A DNA stretch of 45,127 nucleotides from Bacteroides pyogenes DSM 20611 = JCM 6294 (GCF_000428105.1 NZ_KE386624.1:90004-135130), one strand, 5' to 3'. Shown: positions 30,921-41,025, counted from the stretch's first letter. The notes: generated by a model not told the origin, from the sequence alone. Translations and numbers: made by a program.

Positions 30921-32102
30921 ATGAAACGAATATTTGCATTGACCGCCCTGCTCACCGCCGTCATCGGTTCGGCGATGGGGCAGACAAAAATCCGCACGGC
31001 GGAAGAGCTGATGGCTATTGGCACGGACAAAGAAGCTCTGAGCGGTTCATACATATTGATGAATGATTTGACGCTCGACGGATGGATGCCCATCGGAAGG
31101 ATGGACAAGGACGGTGAAACAGGATTTAGCGGAACTTTCGACGGAAACGGCCGCACAATAACGCTCAACAGTTTCTATCCTGAAACGGATAACAGAAGTG
31201 TCGGACTGTTTGGGGTTGTTGACGGAAAAGGCGAGATAAAGAACTTGCGCGTAGCCGGCAAACCGACTTATACCGACGGACAGAAATTCCTATATATAGG
31301 CTGTATAGCCGGAGTGAACAAAGGAAAAATTACATGTTGTGTTTCGACTGCCGAACTTACTTGCGAGTACACCCAAACAGAACCTCACAAGAAAGTGAAA
31401 GCACTCTCGGGATATGAAGGAGGACAATACGGCGGCTGTATCGCAGGCGTCAATAATGGTGAAATACGGCATTGTTACTCCAACGGAAGCATACGCGTGG
31501 CATTAGGCTCTGCAGCAGGGATCGCCTGCGGTAACGGCTTGCTCGTAACAGGAAGTTTAAGCATCGGGATAGGATCGGGAGGCATGAGCATGGGTGCAAC
31601 TCCAGGATCATCGAAAGGCAAGTACGGCTTTATCGAGTATTGTTATTCCGAAGCATCGGTGTTTTCCTCAGGAAATGCCGGAGGAATTGTCGTAATCACT
31701 CATGGCACATGCATCATGAATAATTGTGCGGCATTGAACCGTCTGATTGAGGTCAGAGGTGCAGGAAAACCTTTGCCCAAAGCCTCTCCGTTTCCAGGCG
31801 GACTATTTGGAAAGACAATGTTTTCCCATGCCAAAACGCAGTTTTACTATCTTGAAAACATGTCTCTCCGCCGCTACGACGGTAACGATGTGGAGCAACC
31901 GCCCGTGAAACTGACACCGAAGCGTGCCGTTCCGCTTTCAACCATACAGAAAGAATCGTGGTGGCGTTTGCCCGACGGAGCCGACAGGAATATGAAGCAA
32001 AAGATGATTGCCTTCCCGTTCGGGTCGGATGAAACCGCACCGTGGAAATGGGACGAGCAGCGGAAACGGCCTGTACTGCATTGGGAAGCAACAAACAGAT
32101 GA
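30921..32102 (+). CDS. Secreted GLUG-repeat protein
   Basis: 393 residues from MKRIFALTALLTAVIGSAMGQ, a typical signal peptide; the ATG at 30867 would place 18 polar residues before it. After an N-terminal TAEELMAIG block come repeated GLUG-type units: GLFGVVDGKGEIKNLRVAG, then IGCIAGVNKGKITCCVSTAE, then GGCIAGVNNGEIRHCYSNGS, then GGIVVITHGTCIMNNCAALN. These form a right-handed beta-helix-like surface protein in other families. The C-terminus is basic with two Trp. Likely surface or secreted; partner unknown. Confidence 0.85.
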   Translation: MKRIFALTALLTAVIGSAMGQTKIRTAEELMAIGTDKEALSGSYILMNDLTLDGWMPIGRMDKDGETGFSGTFDGNGRTITLNSFYPETDNRSVGLFGVVDGKGEIKNLRVAGKPTYTDGQKFLYIGCIAGVNKGKITCCVSTAELTCEYTQTEPHKKVKALSGYEGGQYGGCIAGVNNGEIRHCYSNGSIRVALGSAAGIACGNGLLVTGSLSIGIGSGGMSMGATPGSSKGKYGFIEYCYSEASVFSSGNAGGIVVITHGTCIMNNCAALNRLIEVRGAGKPLPKASPFPGGLFGKTMFSHAKTQFYYLENMSLRRYDGNDVEQPPVKLTPKRAVPLSTIQKESWWRLPDGADRNMKQKMIAFPFGSDETAPWKWDEQRKRPVLHWEATNR

Positions 32103-32144
32103 CAAACAACAAATATTCATTCACACTACTCATACATTATTATT

Positions 32145-32789
32145 ATGAAAAAGAAAATCACAGTTACCGTAGTCAACGTTTCAAAAAGAGTTGTTCTAAC
32201 AGTCGCTTTTTTGGTCATGGTTACAACAGTCTCATGGGCGCAACAACAAAGACAAGTTCCCAATAAACGCACACAGTGGGGTGTCAAAGCGGGACTCAAT
32301 GTGAGTAGCATCGGAGGTGGCAACTACAACAACATTAAGGCTAAAGCAGGTTTTCACGCAGGCATTACGATAGACTATGCGTTCACAAACGAGATCTACC
32401 TACTTGCGGGATTGGAATATACTATCAAAGGCCCTATCGTAGAGCTTAGTCCTGACGATCAACACATCAATGCGAACTACATTCAGCTTCCTCTCACCGT
32501 AGGTTATAAACTCCAGATGACAGACGAACTGGCTCTCATCATTGATGCAGGCCCTTATCTGTCTTATGGTGTGAATGGCCAAATTACTGAGGGAGACCAT
32601 AAGCAGGACACATTTAGCAGCATCGCTCTGAAACGGTTCGATTGTGGAATGGTTGTCGGTGCGGCTGTCGACTTCCGGCAATTCCGTTTCGGTATGCACT
32701 GCGATTTCGGACTCATCAACATCATGCAAAAAGGCAACGATAAAGCACAGAACTGGAATCTTGGGCTTTCGACTGGTATCCGGTTTTAA
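32145..32789 (+). CDS. Outer-membrane beta-barrel protein (PorT-like)
   Basis: 214 residues. Long signal peptide with a basic start and core VVLTVAFLVMVTTVSWAQ, then barrel strands with aromatic ends: WGVKAGLNVSSIGGGNYNN, AGFHAGITIDYAFTNEIYLL, AGLEYTIKGP, YIQLPLTVGYKLQMTDELAL, GPYLSYGVNG and FRFGMHCDFGLINIM, ending GLSTGIRF with terminal Phe. This is the Bacteroidota eight-strand PorT-type barrel. Last gene of the envelope cluster, 42 bp after the GLUG gene. Confidence 0.85.
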   Translation: MKKKITVTVVNVSKRVVLTVAFLVMVTTVSWAQQQRQVPNKRTQWGVKAGLNVSSIGGGNYNNIKAKAGFHAGITIDYAFTNEIYLLAGLEYTIKGPIVELSPDDQHINANYIQLPLTVGYKLQMTDELALIIDAGPYLSYGVNGQITEGDHKQDTFSSIALKRFDCGMVVGAAVDFRQFRFGMHCDFGLINIMQKGNDKAQNWNLGLSTGIRF

Positions 32790-32947
32790 TCATTCACTAA
32801 TATTGTTTTTGTCGACGAAAAGAGAATGCTATTCCTAAATTCGGAAAGCGACAGGGTTGACATTCGTCTACACTTTCGCCTTCAATCCGTATTGACACAT
32901 TCATTCGAAACTTGAAACATCTCTGAAAGGGTTCACCACCGACATGA

Positions 32948-33124
32948 CGGCAACAGCTGCACATTGACGATATATGCCATTCGGTTTATGTGCCGCACAA
33001 CAGAAAATTGCTCTTCGACATCGGTGGGAAGGTAGAACCGACAGAAACTAACGGCAAGAAGTTCACTGTGCCGGGTAGCACGTTTACATACATAACTTTC
33101 TTCAATGCAGCCCACTTGTTCTGA
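32948..33124 (+). pseudogene. Headless reading frame, possible gene remnant
   Basis: A frame with no start is open from 32948 to a TGA at 33122-33124 and reads HNRKLLFDIGGKVEPTETNG, then KKFTVPGSTFTYITFFNAAHLF. This has the composition of a real protein tail but no family I recognise. The preceding 150 bp (32790-32947) show nothing convincing. A true terminator-type hairpin follows within 20 bp, supporting that a gene once ended here. Confidence 0.4.
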
Positions 33125-33143
33125 ACTAAAATGCCTGAAGTAT

Positions 33144-33195
33144 AAAGGAGTGTACGGAAACCGCAGTAAAGCGGTTTCTATGCGCTCCTCTTTTA
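33144..33195 (+). terminator. Hairpin terminator before the MATE gene
   Basis: AAAGGAG and CTCCTCTTT form the base of the stem; GAAACCGC (33157-33164) and GCGGTTTC (33171-33178) form a perfect upper stem around AGTAAA. CTTTTAATAAT follows as a short T-tract. Confidence 0.75.
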
Positions 33196-33291
33196 ATAAT
33201 ACCGTCTTTGACATTGCGGATATATTCTCAGAATAAGGCAAAACAAAAAGTCAAATCGTTTTAAGGGAAACTATAATTTGAAATAAAGAGC

Positions 33292-33299
33292 TATCTTTG
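33292..33299 (+). promoter_or_regulatory. -7 box (TATCTTTG) of the MATE gene
   Basis: TATCTTTG lies 27 bp before the ATG at 33327. Confidence 0.65.
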
Positions 33300-33326
33300 C
33301 GCATTGCCAAATAACGCTTTATACAC

Positions 33327-34649
33327 ATGTATACCAACAAACAGATCTGGAATGTCAGTTTCCCTATTTTATTGAGCCTGCTGGCCCAAAACATCATTAA
33401 TGTCACCGACACCGCCTTTCTCGGACACGTAGGAGAAGTAGCCCTTGGAGCTTCGGCCATGGGAGGTCTGTTTTATATATGCGTATTTACCGTGGCTTTC
33501 GGTTTCAGCACCGGCTCGCAGATCGTCATTGCCCGACGCAACGGAGAAGAGCGTTACACGGATGTAGGCCCGGTCATGATACAAGGCTCTATGTTCTTAT
33601 TGGCGGTAGCCTTATTTCTATTTAGTTTTACCCAAGCGTTCGGAGGCGACATCATGCGCCTGCTCATCTCTTCGGAACCCATTTACGAAGGAACGATGGA
33701 ATTCCTCGAGTGGCGCATCTACGGATTCTTTTTCGCGGCTGTCAACGTCATGTTTCGGGCTTTATACATCGGCATCACCCGTACCAAAGTACTTACCATC
33801 AATGCCGCAGTGATGGCGCTCATCAATGTGATACTCGACTATGCCCTGATATTCGGCAACTTCGGACTGCCCGAAATGGGCATCAAGGGAGCGGCTATTG
33901 CCTCTGTTCTGGCAGAAGCCGGCTCAGTGTGCTTCTTTCTTATGTATACTTACGCTACTGTCGATCTGAAAAGATATGGACTGAACCACCTGCGTTCGTT
34001 CAATTGGGATCTCTTGAAGAGGGTACTAAGCATCTCCTCCTTCACCATGCTCCAATATTTCTTGTCAATGGCTATCTGGTTCGTCTTTTTCGTCGCTGTG
34101 GAGCGGTTGGGACAACGCGAACTGGCTATCGCAAACATCGTGCGAAGCATTTATCTGATTCTCCTGATCCCGGTTCATGCGCTGGGTACCACCAGCAACA
34201 GTCTCGTCAGCAACACCATCGGTGCGGGAGGCACGCAATACGTGATTCCGTTAATCAACAAAATCGGGCGTCTTTCCTTCTTCATCATGCTCGGACTGGT
34301 TACGGTATCGGTTCTTTTCACACAACCGCTGCTTTCCATCTACACCAACGAGCAGGCGCTCATTGCAGAATCCGTTCCTTCGGTCTACGTCATTTGCTTT
34401 GCCATGCTCATCGCGTCGGTAGCCGGCATCGCGTTCAACGGGATTTCCGGTACAGGCAACACCCAGGCCGCTCTACTGCTCGAAATGATTACACTGGTTG
34501 CTTATGGCGCCTACATACTCATTGTCGGCATTTGGCTCAAGGCCCCGGTGGAAATCTGCTTTACGATTGAGATATTGTACTATACGCTGTTACTGATAAC
34601 CAGCTATATTTATCTCAAAAAAGCAAAATGGCAACACAAAAGGATATGA
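33327..34649 (+). CDS. MATE-family efflux transporter
   Basis: 440 residues with about 12 hydrophobic helices in two MATE halves. Start WNVSFPILLSLLAQNIINVT followed by DTAFLGHVGEVALGASAMGG, the family signature. The second half mirrors it (KRVLSISSFTMLQYFLSMAI, then GTTSNSLVSNTIGAGG). It exports cationic drugs or metabolites by Na+ or H+ antiport; substrate unknown. No regulator gene adjoins it. The gap to ffh is 61 bp, with its own box. Confidence 0.93.
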   Translation: MYTNKQIWNVSFPILLSLLAQNIINVTDTAFLGHVGEVALGASAMGGLFYICVFTVAFGFSTGSQIVIARRNGEERYTDVGPVMIQGSMFLLAVALFLFSFTQAFGGDIMRLLISSEPIYEGTMEFLEWRIYGFFFAAVNVMFRALYIGITRTKVLTINAAVMALINVILDYALIFGNFGLPEMGIKGAAIASVLAEAGSVCFFLMYTYATVDLKRYGLNHLRSFNWDLLKRVLSISSFTMLQYFLSMAIWFVFFVAVERLGQRELAIANIVRSIYLILLIPVHALGTTSNSLVSNTIGAGGTQYVIPLINKIGRLSFFIMLGLVTVSVLFTQPLLSIYTNEQALIAESVPSVYVICFAMLIASVAGIAFNGISGTGNTQAALLLEMITLVAYGAYILIVGIWLKAPVEICFTIEILYYTLLLITSYIYLKKAKWQHKRI

Positions 34650-34666
34650 AATACAGGAGAATTTTG

Positions 34667-34674
34667 TACTTTTG
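34667..34674 (+). promoter_or_regulatory. -7 box (TACTTTTG) of ffh
   Basis: TACTTTTG lies 36 bp before the ATG at 34711. Confidence 0.55.
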
Positions 34675-34710
34675 CAGCCTGTAATTCGTCTAATTCGTAA
34701 TTAAATAACT

Positions 34711-36033
34711 ATGTTCGATAATTTAAGTGAAAGACTGGAACGGTCGTTCAAGATTCTGAAAGGTGAAGGCAAAATCACCGAGATTAACGTAGCGGAAACG
34801 CTGAAAGACGTACGCAAAGCATTGCTCGATGCCGACGTCAACTATAAGGTTGCAAAAAACTTCACCGATACGGTAAAAGAAAAAGCTCTCGGGCAGAATG
34901 TGCTTACAGCCGTGAAACCAAGCCAGCTGATGGTGAAAATCGTTCACGACGAACTGACACAACTGATGGGCGGGGAAACTGCGGAAATCAATATCGACGC
35001 GCGCCCGGCAGTCATTCTGATGTCCGGTTTGCAAGGCTCGGGTAAGACCACTTTCTCGGGTAAACTGGCACGCATGTTGAAGACCAAGAAGAACCGTAAG
35101 CCGTTACTTGTAGCTTGCGACGTTTACCGTCCTGCGGCAATCGAACAGTTGCGCGTATTGTCGGAACAGATCGGCGTACCTATGTACTCGGAACCCGACA
35201 GCAAAAACCCTGTAGAAATCGCCCGGCACGCCATTCAGGAGGCAAAAGCCAAAGGATACGACCTTGTGATTGTCGATACCGCCGGACGTCTGGCTATCGA
35301 CGAGCTGATGATGAACGAGATAGCCGCCATCAAACAAGCCATTAATCCGAACGAAATTCTGTTCGTGGTAGACTCCATGACCGGTCAGGATGCCGTGAAT
35401 ACAGCCAAAGAGTTCAATGAACGTCTCGACTTCAACGGTGTGGTATTGACGAAGCTCGACGGTGACACACGCGGCGGTGCGGCTCTTTCTATCCGCTCGG
35501 TTGTCAACAAACCGATTAAGTTTGTAGGTACGGGCGAGAAACTCGATGCCATCGACCAATTCCATCCGGCACGTATGGCCGACCGCATCTTAGGAATGGG
35601 CGACATCGTTTCACTGGTAGAACGCGCTCAGGAACAATACGATGAAGAAGAAGCGAAACGGCTGCAAAAGAAAATAGCCAAGAATCAGTTCGACTTCAAC
35701 GATTTCCTCAGCCAAATCGCTCAAATCAAGAAGATGGGTAACCTGAAAGAGCTTGCATCCATGATTCCGGGTGTAGGAAAAGCCATCAAAGACATCGACA
35801 TCGACGACAACGCTTTCAAGAGCATCGAAGCCATCATTCACTCCATGACTCCGTCAGAACGTTCTAATCCGGAGATACTGAACGGATCGCGTCGCGCACG
35901 TATTGCCAAAGGTAGCGGAACAAGTATTCAGGAAGTGAACCGCCTATTGAAACAGTTCGAGCAAACCCGTAAGATGATGAAGATGGTGACCGGCAGCAAA
36001 ATGGGCAAAATGATGCCCAAGATGAGAAGATAA
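34711..36033 (+). CDS. ffh: Signal recognition particle protein Ffh
   Basis: 440 residues. N domain ([20 protein letters not shown]), then G domain with G1 [16 protein letters not shown] (about 109-124), [30 protein letters not shown] and [20 protein letters not shown]. The M domain has [14 protein letters not shown] and a Met-rich end ([19 protein letters not shown]). It binds signal peptides and 4.5S-type SRP RNA to target ribosomes to the membrane. folD follows after 44 bp. Confidence 0.98.
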   Translation: MFDNLSERLERSFKILKGEGKITEINVAETLKDVRKALLDADVNYKVAKNFTDTVKEKALGQNVLTAVKPSQLMVKIVHDELTQLMGGETAEINIDARPAVILMSGLQGSGKTTFSGKLARMLKTKKNRKPLLVACDVYRPAAIEQLRVLSEQIGVPMYSEPDSKNPVEIARHAIQEAKAKGYDLVIVDTAGRLAIDELMMNEIAAIKQAINPNEILFVVDSMTGQDAVNTAKEFNERLDFNGVVLTKLDGDTRGGAALSIRSVVNKPIKFVGTGEKLDAIDQFHPARMADRILGMGDIVSLVERAQEQYDEEEAKRLQKKIAKNQFDFNDFLSQIAQIKKMGNLKELASMIPGVGKAIKDIDIDDNAFKSIEAIIHSMTPSERSNPEILNGSRRARIAKGSGTSIQEVNRLLKQFEQTRKMMKMVTGSKMGKMMPKMRR

Positions 36034-36077
36034 CCGTATCGCAAAAAATATCCATCAACAATAAATACCTTAAAAAA

Positions 36078-36959
36078 ATGACTCTGATAGACGGAAAAGC
36101 CATTTCGGAACAAGTGAAGCGGGAAATTGCCGCCGAAGTGGCTGAAATCGTAGCACACGGCGGAAAACGTCCGCATCTGGCAGCCATCCTCGTAGGACAC
36201 GACGGTGGTAGCGAAACCTATGTAGCGGCTAAGGTCAAAGCATGCGAAGCATGCGGTTTCAAGTCTTCGCTCATCCGCTACGAAAGTAATGTGACCGAAG
36301 AAGAGCTTCTTGCCAAAGTACGCGAACTGAACAAAGACAACGACGTGGACGGATTCATCGTGCAACTCCCTCTGCCCAAACACATCTCCGAGCAAAAGGT
36401 GATCGAAACCATCGATTACCGTAAAGACGTGGACGGCTTCCACCCGATCAATGTGGGACGAATGTCGATCGGATTGCCTTGTTACGTTTCGGCTACTCCG
36501 AACGGAATCCTCGAACTGCTGAAACGCTATAAGATAGAGACTTCCGGCAAGAAGTGCGTTGTGCTCGGACGCAGCAACATCGTAGGCAAACCGATGGCTG
36601 CCTTGATGATGCAAAAAACGTATCCGGGCGATGCCACGGTAACCGTATGCCACAGCCGGAGCAAAGACCTGGTGAAAGAATGCCGGGAAGCAGACATCAT
36701 CATCGCCGCTTTGGGACAGCCCGAATTTGTGAAAGCCGACATGGTGAAACAGGGTGCCGTAGTAATCGATGTGGGAACCACACGCGTTCCGGACACTTCC
36801 AGAAAGTCCGGATTCAAACTGACAGGCGACGTGAAGTTCGACGAAGTATCTCCGAAATGCTCATACATAACTCCGGTTCCCGGCGGTGTAGGTCCGATGA
36901 CCATCGTTTCATTGATGAAGAATACACTCTTGGCCGGAAAGAAAGCCATCTATTCATGA
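36078..36959 (+). CDS. folD: Bifunctional methylenetetrahydrofolate dehydrogenase/cyclohydrolase FolD
   Basis: 293 residues. Motifs: [19 protein letters not shown] with the active-site Lys, [53 protein letters not shown] (cofactor loop) and [20 protein letters not shown]. It oxidises 5,10-methylene-THF and hydrolyses methenyl-THF to 10-formyl-THF. It overlaps the next gene by 4 nt (ATGA). Confidence 0.97.
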   Translation: MTLIDGKAISEQVKREIAAEVAEIVAHGGKRPHLAAILVGHDGGSETYVAAKVKACEACGFKSSLIRYESNVTEEELLAKVRELNKDNDVDGFIVQLPLPKHISEQKVIETIDYRKDVDGFHPINVGRMSIGLPCYVSATPNGILELLKRYKIETSGKKCVVLGRSNIVGKPMAALMMQKTYPGDATVTVCHSRSKDLVKECREADIIIAALGQPEFVKADMVKQGAVVIDVGTTRVPDTSRKSGFKLTGDVKFDEVSPKCSYITPVPGGVGPMTIVSLMKNTLLAGKKAIYS

Positions 36960-38077
36960 AACATTTTTTGTTTCCGGTCCTTATACTCCTCTCCTTATCC
37001 TGCACTTCGCAGTCGCAGATAAGGGGAGGTGTCGAAAATTTCATCTCTTCGGATACGCTGCGACTCCTTTTTGCGGGAGACCTCATGCAGCATCAGGCTC
37101 AAATCGACGCCGCGCTTACCGATTCATCTACATACGATTATTCCCCTTGCTTTGAATATATCAAAGAAGAAGCGCAGCGGGCAGACTTTGCCATCGCAAA
37201 TCTGGAGGTAACCTTAGGAGGCAAGCCATACAAAGGATATCCTGCGTTCAGCGCCCCCGACGAGTTTCTACAAGCAATCCGCAATGCCGGATTCAACGTA
37301 TTGGTTACCGCCAACAATCATTGTCTCGACCGCGGCAGGAAAGGATTGGAGCGGACGATACGGCAACTCGATTCTTGCGGCATACAGCATACAGGCACTT
37401 ACACCGATAAGGAAGATCGCAACAAACGCTCCCCTCTCTTTCTCGAAAAAAACGATTTTCGTATCGCTTTACTCAGCTACACGTATGACACCAACGGAAT
37501 TGCCGTCACGCCGCCCAACATGGTGAACTATATAGACACCACGCTCATTGCCGAAGATATAGAAGCAAGCAAAACACTTAAACCGGATATAATCATTGCT
37601 TATATGCATTGGGGAACCGAATACCGGTCACTCCCCGATCCGGAACAAATCCGTCTGGCCGACTGGCTGATAGAAAAAGGAGTAAACCATGTCATCGGTT
37701 CTCATCCGCATGTCGTACAGCCGATGGAAGTGCGCACAGACAGCCTGACCAATGAGAAACATTTGATAGCTTACTCACTGGGCAATTATATCTCGAACAT
37801 GTCGTTGCGAGGCACAGACGGAGGCGTGATGCTTAGAATGGAATTTATAAAAAGCGGAACCGTCCGGCTTCACGATTGCGCTTACAGTCTGGTATGGACT
37901 GCCCGTCCTGCTCTTTCAGGAAAGAAAAACTACCGGATACTGCCTGCCAATCTTCCCCAAGACTCCATTCCCATGAAAGGGCGTAAGTCATTGAAAATCT
38001 TCATCGATGACACCCGTTCGCTCTTCAAAAGGCACAATCGGGGAATAAAAGAGTATGATTTCTTTGAAAAAAAGTAG
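36956..38077 (+). CDS. CapA-family lipoprotein (PGA_cap metallophosphatase fold)
   Basis: 373 residues from the ATG overlapping the folD stop. Lipobox [16 protein letters not shown] with Cys at 16. CapA/PgsA-type metallophosphoesterase features: [89 protein letters not shown] and [10 protein letters not shown]. Other members take part in poly-gamma-glutamate capsule, but many Bacteroides homologues have no capsule context; here it is coupled to folD only. Substrate unknown. Confidence 0.92.
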   Translation: MKHFLFPVLILLSLSCTSQSQIRGGVENFISSDTLRLLFAGDLMQHQAQIDAALTDSSTYDYSPCFEYIKEEAQRADFAIANLEVTLGGKPYKGYPAFSAPDEFLQAIRNAGFNVLVTANNHCLDRGRKGLERTIRQLDSCGIQHTGTYTDKEDRNKRSPLFLEKNDFRIALLSYTYDTNGIAVTPPNMVNYIDTTLIAEDIEASKTLKPDIIIAYMHWGTEYRSLPDPEQIRLADWLIEKGVNHVIGSHPHVVQPMEVRTDSLTNEKHLIAYSLGNYISNMSLRGTDGGVMLRMEFIKSGTVRLHDCAYSLVWTARPALSGKKNYRILPANLPQDSIPMKGRKSLKIFIDDTRSLFKRHNRGIKEYDFFEKK

Positions 38078-38085
38078 CAAAATCT

Positions 38086-38116
38086 TTTGGAGATTGAAAG
38101 AGAATACCTATCTTTG
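38086..38116 (+). promoter_or_regulatory. Promoter of tRNA-His (TTTG-N19-TATCTTTG)
   Basis: TTTG at 38086-38089, 19 bp, TATCTTTG at 38109-38116: the full consensus, the best in the window. The tRNA starts 26 bp after the box. Confidence 0.85.
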
Positions 38117-38142
38117 CACCGCATTAGAGAAATGCAAACATG

Positions 38143-38216
38143 GTGGCTGTAGTTCAGTTGGTTAGAGCGTCAGATTGTGGTTCTGAATGTCGTGGGTTCG
38201 AGTCCCATCTGCCACC
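38143..38216 (+). tRNA. tRNA-His (GTG)
   Basis: 74 nt. Acceptor GTGGCTG pairs with CTGCCAC except for one mismatch. Anticodon stem TCAGA/TCTGA with loop TTGTGGT and anticodon GTG. T arm GTGGG-TTCGAGT-CCCAT. A G precedes position 1, as expected for the extra G-1 of histidine tRNA. CCA not encoded. Confidence 0.96.
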
Positions 38217-38224
38217 CCACAAAG

Positions 38225-38260
38225 CAAGTCCTGTAAACAAAAGATTTACAGGACTTGTTT
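38225..38260 (+). terminator. Terminator of tRNA-His
   Basis: CAAGTCCTGTAAA and TTTACAGGACTTG form a perfect 13-bp stem around CAAAAGA, followed by TTTATTAT. Confidence 0.9.
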
Positions 38261-38316
38261 ATTATAAATAACAACGAAAGACCTATCGTGCTTACAAATA
38301 AAACAAGAATATCGCC

Positions 38317-38556
38317 ATGGAAAGAAACAAGAAACTCACCCGTTCGCGAAAGGAACGAATGATAGCCGGAGTATGCGGTGGATTGGCAGAATACTTCGGA
38401 TGGGACGTCAGCATTTTAAGAGTTGTGTACGTACTGGCTACTATCTTTACCGCATTTGCAGGAACCATCGTTTACATCATTCTATGGATCGTGATGCCTG
38501 ATGAAAGATATAGCGACAGATACGGCAGCCGGATAGGAGACCGCCATAATCATTAA
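38317..38556 (+). CDS. PspC-domain membrane protein
   Basis: 79 residues. PspC pattern: KLTRSRKERMIAGVCGGLAE, YFGWDVSILRVVYVLATIFT, then IVYIILWIVMPDE. PspC-type proteins act in envelope-stress responses, but this short form may be a simple membrane protein. It converges with dnaX; their stop codons share bases (38553-38556). Confidence 0.9.
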   Translation: MERNKKLTRSRKERMIAGVCGGLAEYFGWDVSILRVVYVLATIFTAFAGTIVYIILWIVMPDERYSDRYGSRIGDRHNH

Positions 38557-40574
38557 TACAGCTCCAGCCCGAACTCTTCTTTCAGTTGCATCAGCGACTG
38601 ATTCTTCCGGGCCATCATTTGGAATTTCTCCACACGCCCTACGGGAAGAACATTTTCGGTAGAGGCGCTGACTCGTACTTTCATTACCACTTTACTGTTC
38701 TTCAAACGCCCGCGAAGGTAAGTTTGCAGTTCGGGAATCAATGCCGTAAAGTCTTTTGCGGCAATCTCATTATCCACCACCACCTCGAATGTCGTGGAGT
38801 TACGAAGCAATACGGGACGGAGCACCTGCATACGCTTCGCAATAGCCACTTGTTCCATAGGAAGGCTTCCGGCATACTCCTGCCAATAATAGTTCAAATC
38901 TCTTTCGTTGAAAATAAAGTCCTCTTCCGGCTCCGAATCAACTTTCCGAATATCGGCAGGAGCGGCAGGAGCGGGCTCTTCGCGTTGCGGATTCTTGATA
39001 GACATACCCAGAGTGGATATTTTCATCCTTGGAACTTTCCTGTTCTCCTTTACCACAGACGAATCGCCGGCATCGACGGAAGAAGCCGCAACGGTACGGT
39101 AAACTTTCGAAGGAGCTTCTACAGACGATGCTGCTGCAGAAACCTTCTCCGAAGGCAGCGCATCCGCTTTCATAGCAGAAGTTGCGTTCTGTGAACCGGA
39201 AGGCTTTATACGTTCTGCAGATACAGAAACGGTCGCTTGCGATTGTTCGGGAACGATCTGTGAAGATGCCGTATCAGCTTGCGACCGACCGGAAGTTGCC
39301 TTCGCAAGAGATGGAGAAGCACCCTGTGATTGCGGGGAAACCACCTGAACCGATGACTCAACCGTTGTCGTTTGCCGACCGGAAGCTGTTTTCGGCCGAC
39401 CGGAAGCTGTAGGAGCAGCTTGGGAAAATACGGGTTTTAATTGTTGCTTAGGGCTACGCCCGACACCTGCATCGTCCCCCTCGGCGGTAAGCTGCGCAAC
39501 CTGTATCAAGGTCAGTTCCACCAGCAGTCGCTTATTCTTGCTGGCACGGTAATTCAAATCACAGTCATTGCAAAGCTTCATCGCACGGTAAAGGAAAGGC
39601 AACGGGCATTTCTGCGCTTGCGCCTGATAGCGTTCGCGAATACTCGCTCCCACTTGCAATAACGGAAGGGTAACGGCATCCCTGCTGACCAGCAAATCGC
39701 GGAAATGCCCCGACAGGCCGGTTATGAAATGCCCCCCATCGAATCCCTTGTTCAGCACATCATTGAAAAGCAACAGCGCGTCGCTTACGTTGTTCGACAA
39801 AAGATAATCAGTCAACCGGAAATAGTAGTCATAGTCGAGTACGTTCAGATTCTCTATAACGCCTTGATACGTAATATTCCCTCCGGTAAAGCTCACCACC
39901 TGATCGAAAATAGACAATGCGTCGCGCATTCCTCCGTCGGCTTTCAGGGCAATGACATTCAAAGCTTCGGGCTCGGCTGAGATTCCTTCTTTCGCGGCGA
40001 CATACGACAGATGTTCCACCGTATCCTCCACGCCGATACGGTTAAAATCGTAAATCTGGCAACGTGAAAGGATGGTCGGGAGTATCTTATGTTTCTCCGT
40101 CGTGGCGAGAATAAAAATGGCATGATGAGGCGGTTCCTCCAATGTCTTCAGAAAAGCGTTGAAAGCCGAAGTAGACAACATGTGCACCTCATCGATAATG
40201 TATACTTTGTATTTCCCTATCTGCGGCGGAATACGCACCTGCTCCACCAATTGCCGGATATCGTCTACCGAATTGTTCGAAGCGGCATCGAGTTCATGGA
40301 TGTTGTACGACCGCTGCTCGTTGAAGGATACGCACGATTCGCATTCGTTACAAGCCTCCCCTTCGGCGGTAAGATTCATACAGTTTATCGTTTTGGCGAA
40401 GATACGCGCGCAAGTTGTTTTTCCTACACCGCGAGGTCCGCAGAACAGATAGGCGTGAGCCAGTTTACGGGTTGCGATCGCATTTTTCAAAGTTGTGGTC
40501 AGCGCCCGCTGCCCTACCACCGATTCGAAGGTAGAAGGACGATATTTACGGGCCGATACGATATAATTTTCCAT
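38553..40574 (-). CDS. dnaX: DNA polymerase III subunit gamma/tau
   Basis: 673 residues from MENYIVSARKYRPSTFESVV at 40574; an ATG at 40610 would add 12 residues. Clamp-loader ATPase: HAYLFCGPRGVGKTTCARIF (Walker A), zinc cysteines in CMNLTAEGEACNECESC, KVYIIDEVHMLSTSAFNAFL (Walker B), LATTEKHKILPTILSRCQIY. Residues about 370-560 are a low-complexity Ser/Ala/Gln linker with repeated SGR units, and the C-terminal domain (FIFNERDLNYYWQEYAGSLP) is tau-like. It loads the sliding clamp and couples the polymerase. No frameshift signal for a short gamma form was recognised. Confidence 0.96.
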   Translation of the reverse strand: MENYIVSARKYRPSTFESVVGQRALTTTLKNAIATRKLAHAYLFCGPRGVGKTTCARIFAKTINCMNLTAEGEACNECESCVSFNEQRSYNIHELDAASNNSVDDIRQLVEQVRIPPQIGKYKVYIIDEVHMLSTSAFNAFLKTLEEPPHHAIFILATTEKHKILPTILSRCQIYDFNRIGVEDTVEHLSYVAAKEGISAEPEALNVIALKADGGMRDALSIFDQVVSFTGGNITYQGVIENLNVLDYDYYFRLTDYLLSNNVSDALLLFNDVLNKGFDGGHFITGLSGHFRDLLVSRDAVTLPLLQVGASIRERYQAQAQKCPLPFLYRAMKLCNDCDLNYRASKNKRLLVELTLIQVAQLTAEGDDAGVGRSPKQQLKPVFSQAAPTASGRPKTASGRQTTTVESSVQVVSPQSQGASPSLAKATSGRSQADTASSQIVPEQSQATVSVSAERIKPSGSQNATSAMKADALPSEKVSAAASSVEAPSKVYRTVAASSVDAGDSSVVKENRKVPRMKISTLGMSIKNPQREEPAPAAPADIRKVDSEPEEDFIFNERDLNYYWQEYAGSLPMEQVAIAKRMQVLRPVLLRNSTTFEVVVDNEIAAKDFTALIPELQTYLRGRLKNSKVVMKVRVSASTENVLPVGRVEKFQMMARKNQSLMQLKEEFGLELY

Positions 40575-40692
40575 GTCCGGGATTCTTTCTGTTTTTTCGA
40601 CTTTCTGCAAAAATACACAAAAAAGCGATAACTAATCAATGATAGAGCCATAAGTTTTGGCGCGCAAGCGATAAGTTTTAAGTTATTAATTT

Positions 40693-40700
40693 TATCTTTG
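40693..40700 (+). promoter_or_regulatory. -7 box (TATCTTTG) of the FtsB/DivIC-like gene
   Basis: TATCTTTG lies 22 bp before the ATG at 40723. A repeated GATAAGTTTT/CATAAGTTTT pair is just upstream. Confidence 0.65.
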
Positions 40701-40722
40701 CGATATAAATGAAAGAGAAGAC

Positions 40723-41025
40723 ATGAGTACACTGACCAATATCTGGAGTTTCATACGCAGGCATAAATACCTGATCACCATCGGTATATTTACAGCCATC
40801 ATCGGATTTCTCGATGAAAACAGCCTGTACCGCCGTTTCAAATACGAGCGTGAAATCAATCAGCTCAAAAAGGAAATCGAAAAATACAAAGCCGAGTACG
40901 AGGAGAGCACCGAAAAGCTCAATGAGTTGCAGACCAATCCTGAAGCCATAGAGCAAATAGCCCGTGAGAAATACCTGATGAAGAAACCCAACGAAGATAT
41001 TTACGTTTTTGAAGAAACAGAATGA
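40723..41025 (+). CDS. FtsB/DivIC-type septum formation protein
   Basis: 100 residues. Short cytoplasmic start, one membrane helix (YLITIGIFTAIIGFLDENSL, about 17-36), then a coiled coil (REINQLKKEIEKYKAEYEES) and the conserved end NPEAIEQIAREKYLMKKPNE, typical of FtsB/DivIC. It is part of the FtsQLB-type divisome complex. It overlaps the next gene by 4 nt (ATGA). Confidence 0.92.
   Translation: MSTLTNIWSFIRRHKYLITIGIFTAIIGFLDENSLYRRFKYEREINQLKKEIEKYKAEYEESTEKLNELQTNPEAIEQIAREKYLMKKPNEDIYVFEETE

Noticed and set aside
38553..40574. Programmed frameshift in dnaX producing a short gamma form
   Set aside because: No clear A-tract slippery site with a following stem was recognised in the linker; the claim cannot be supported by eye.
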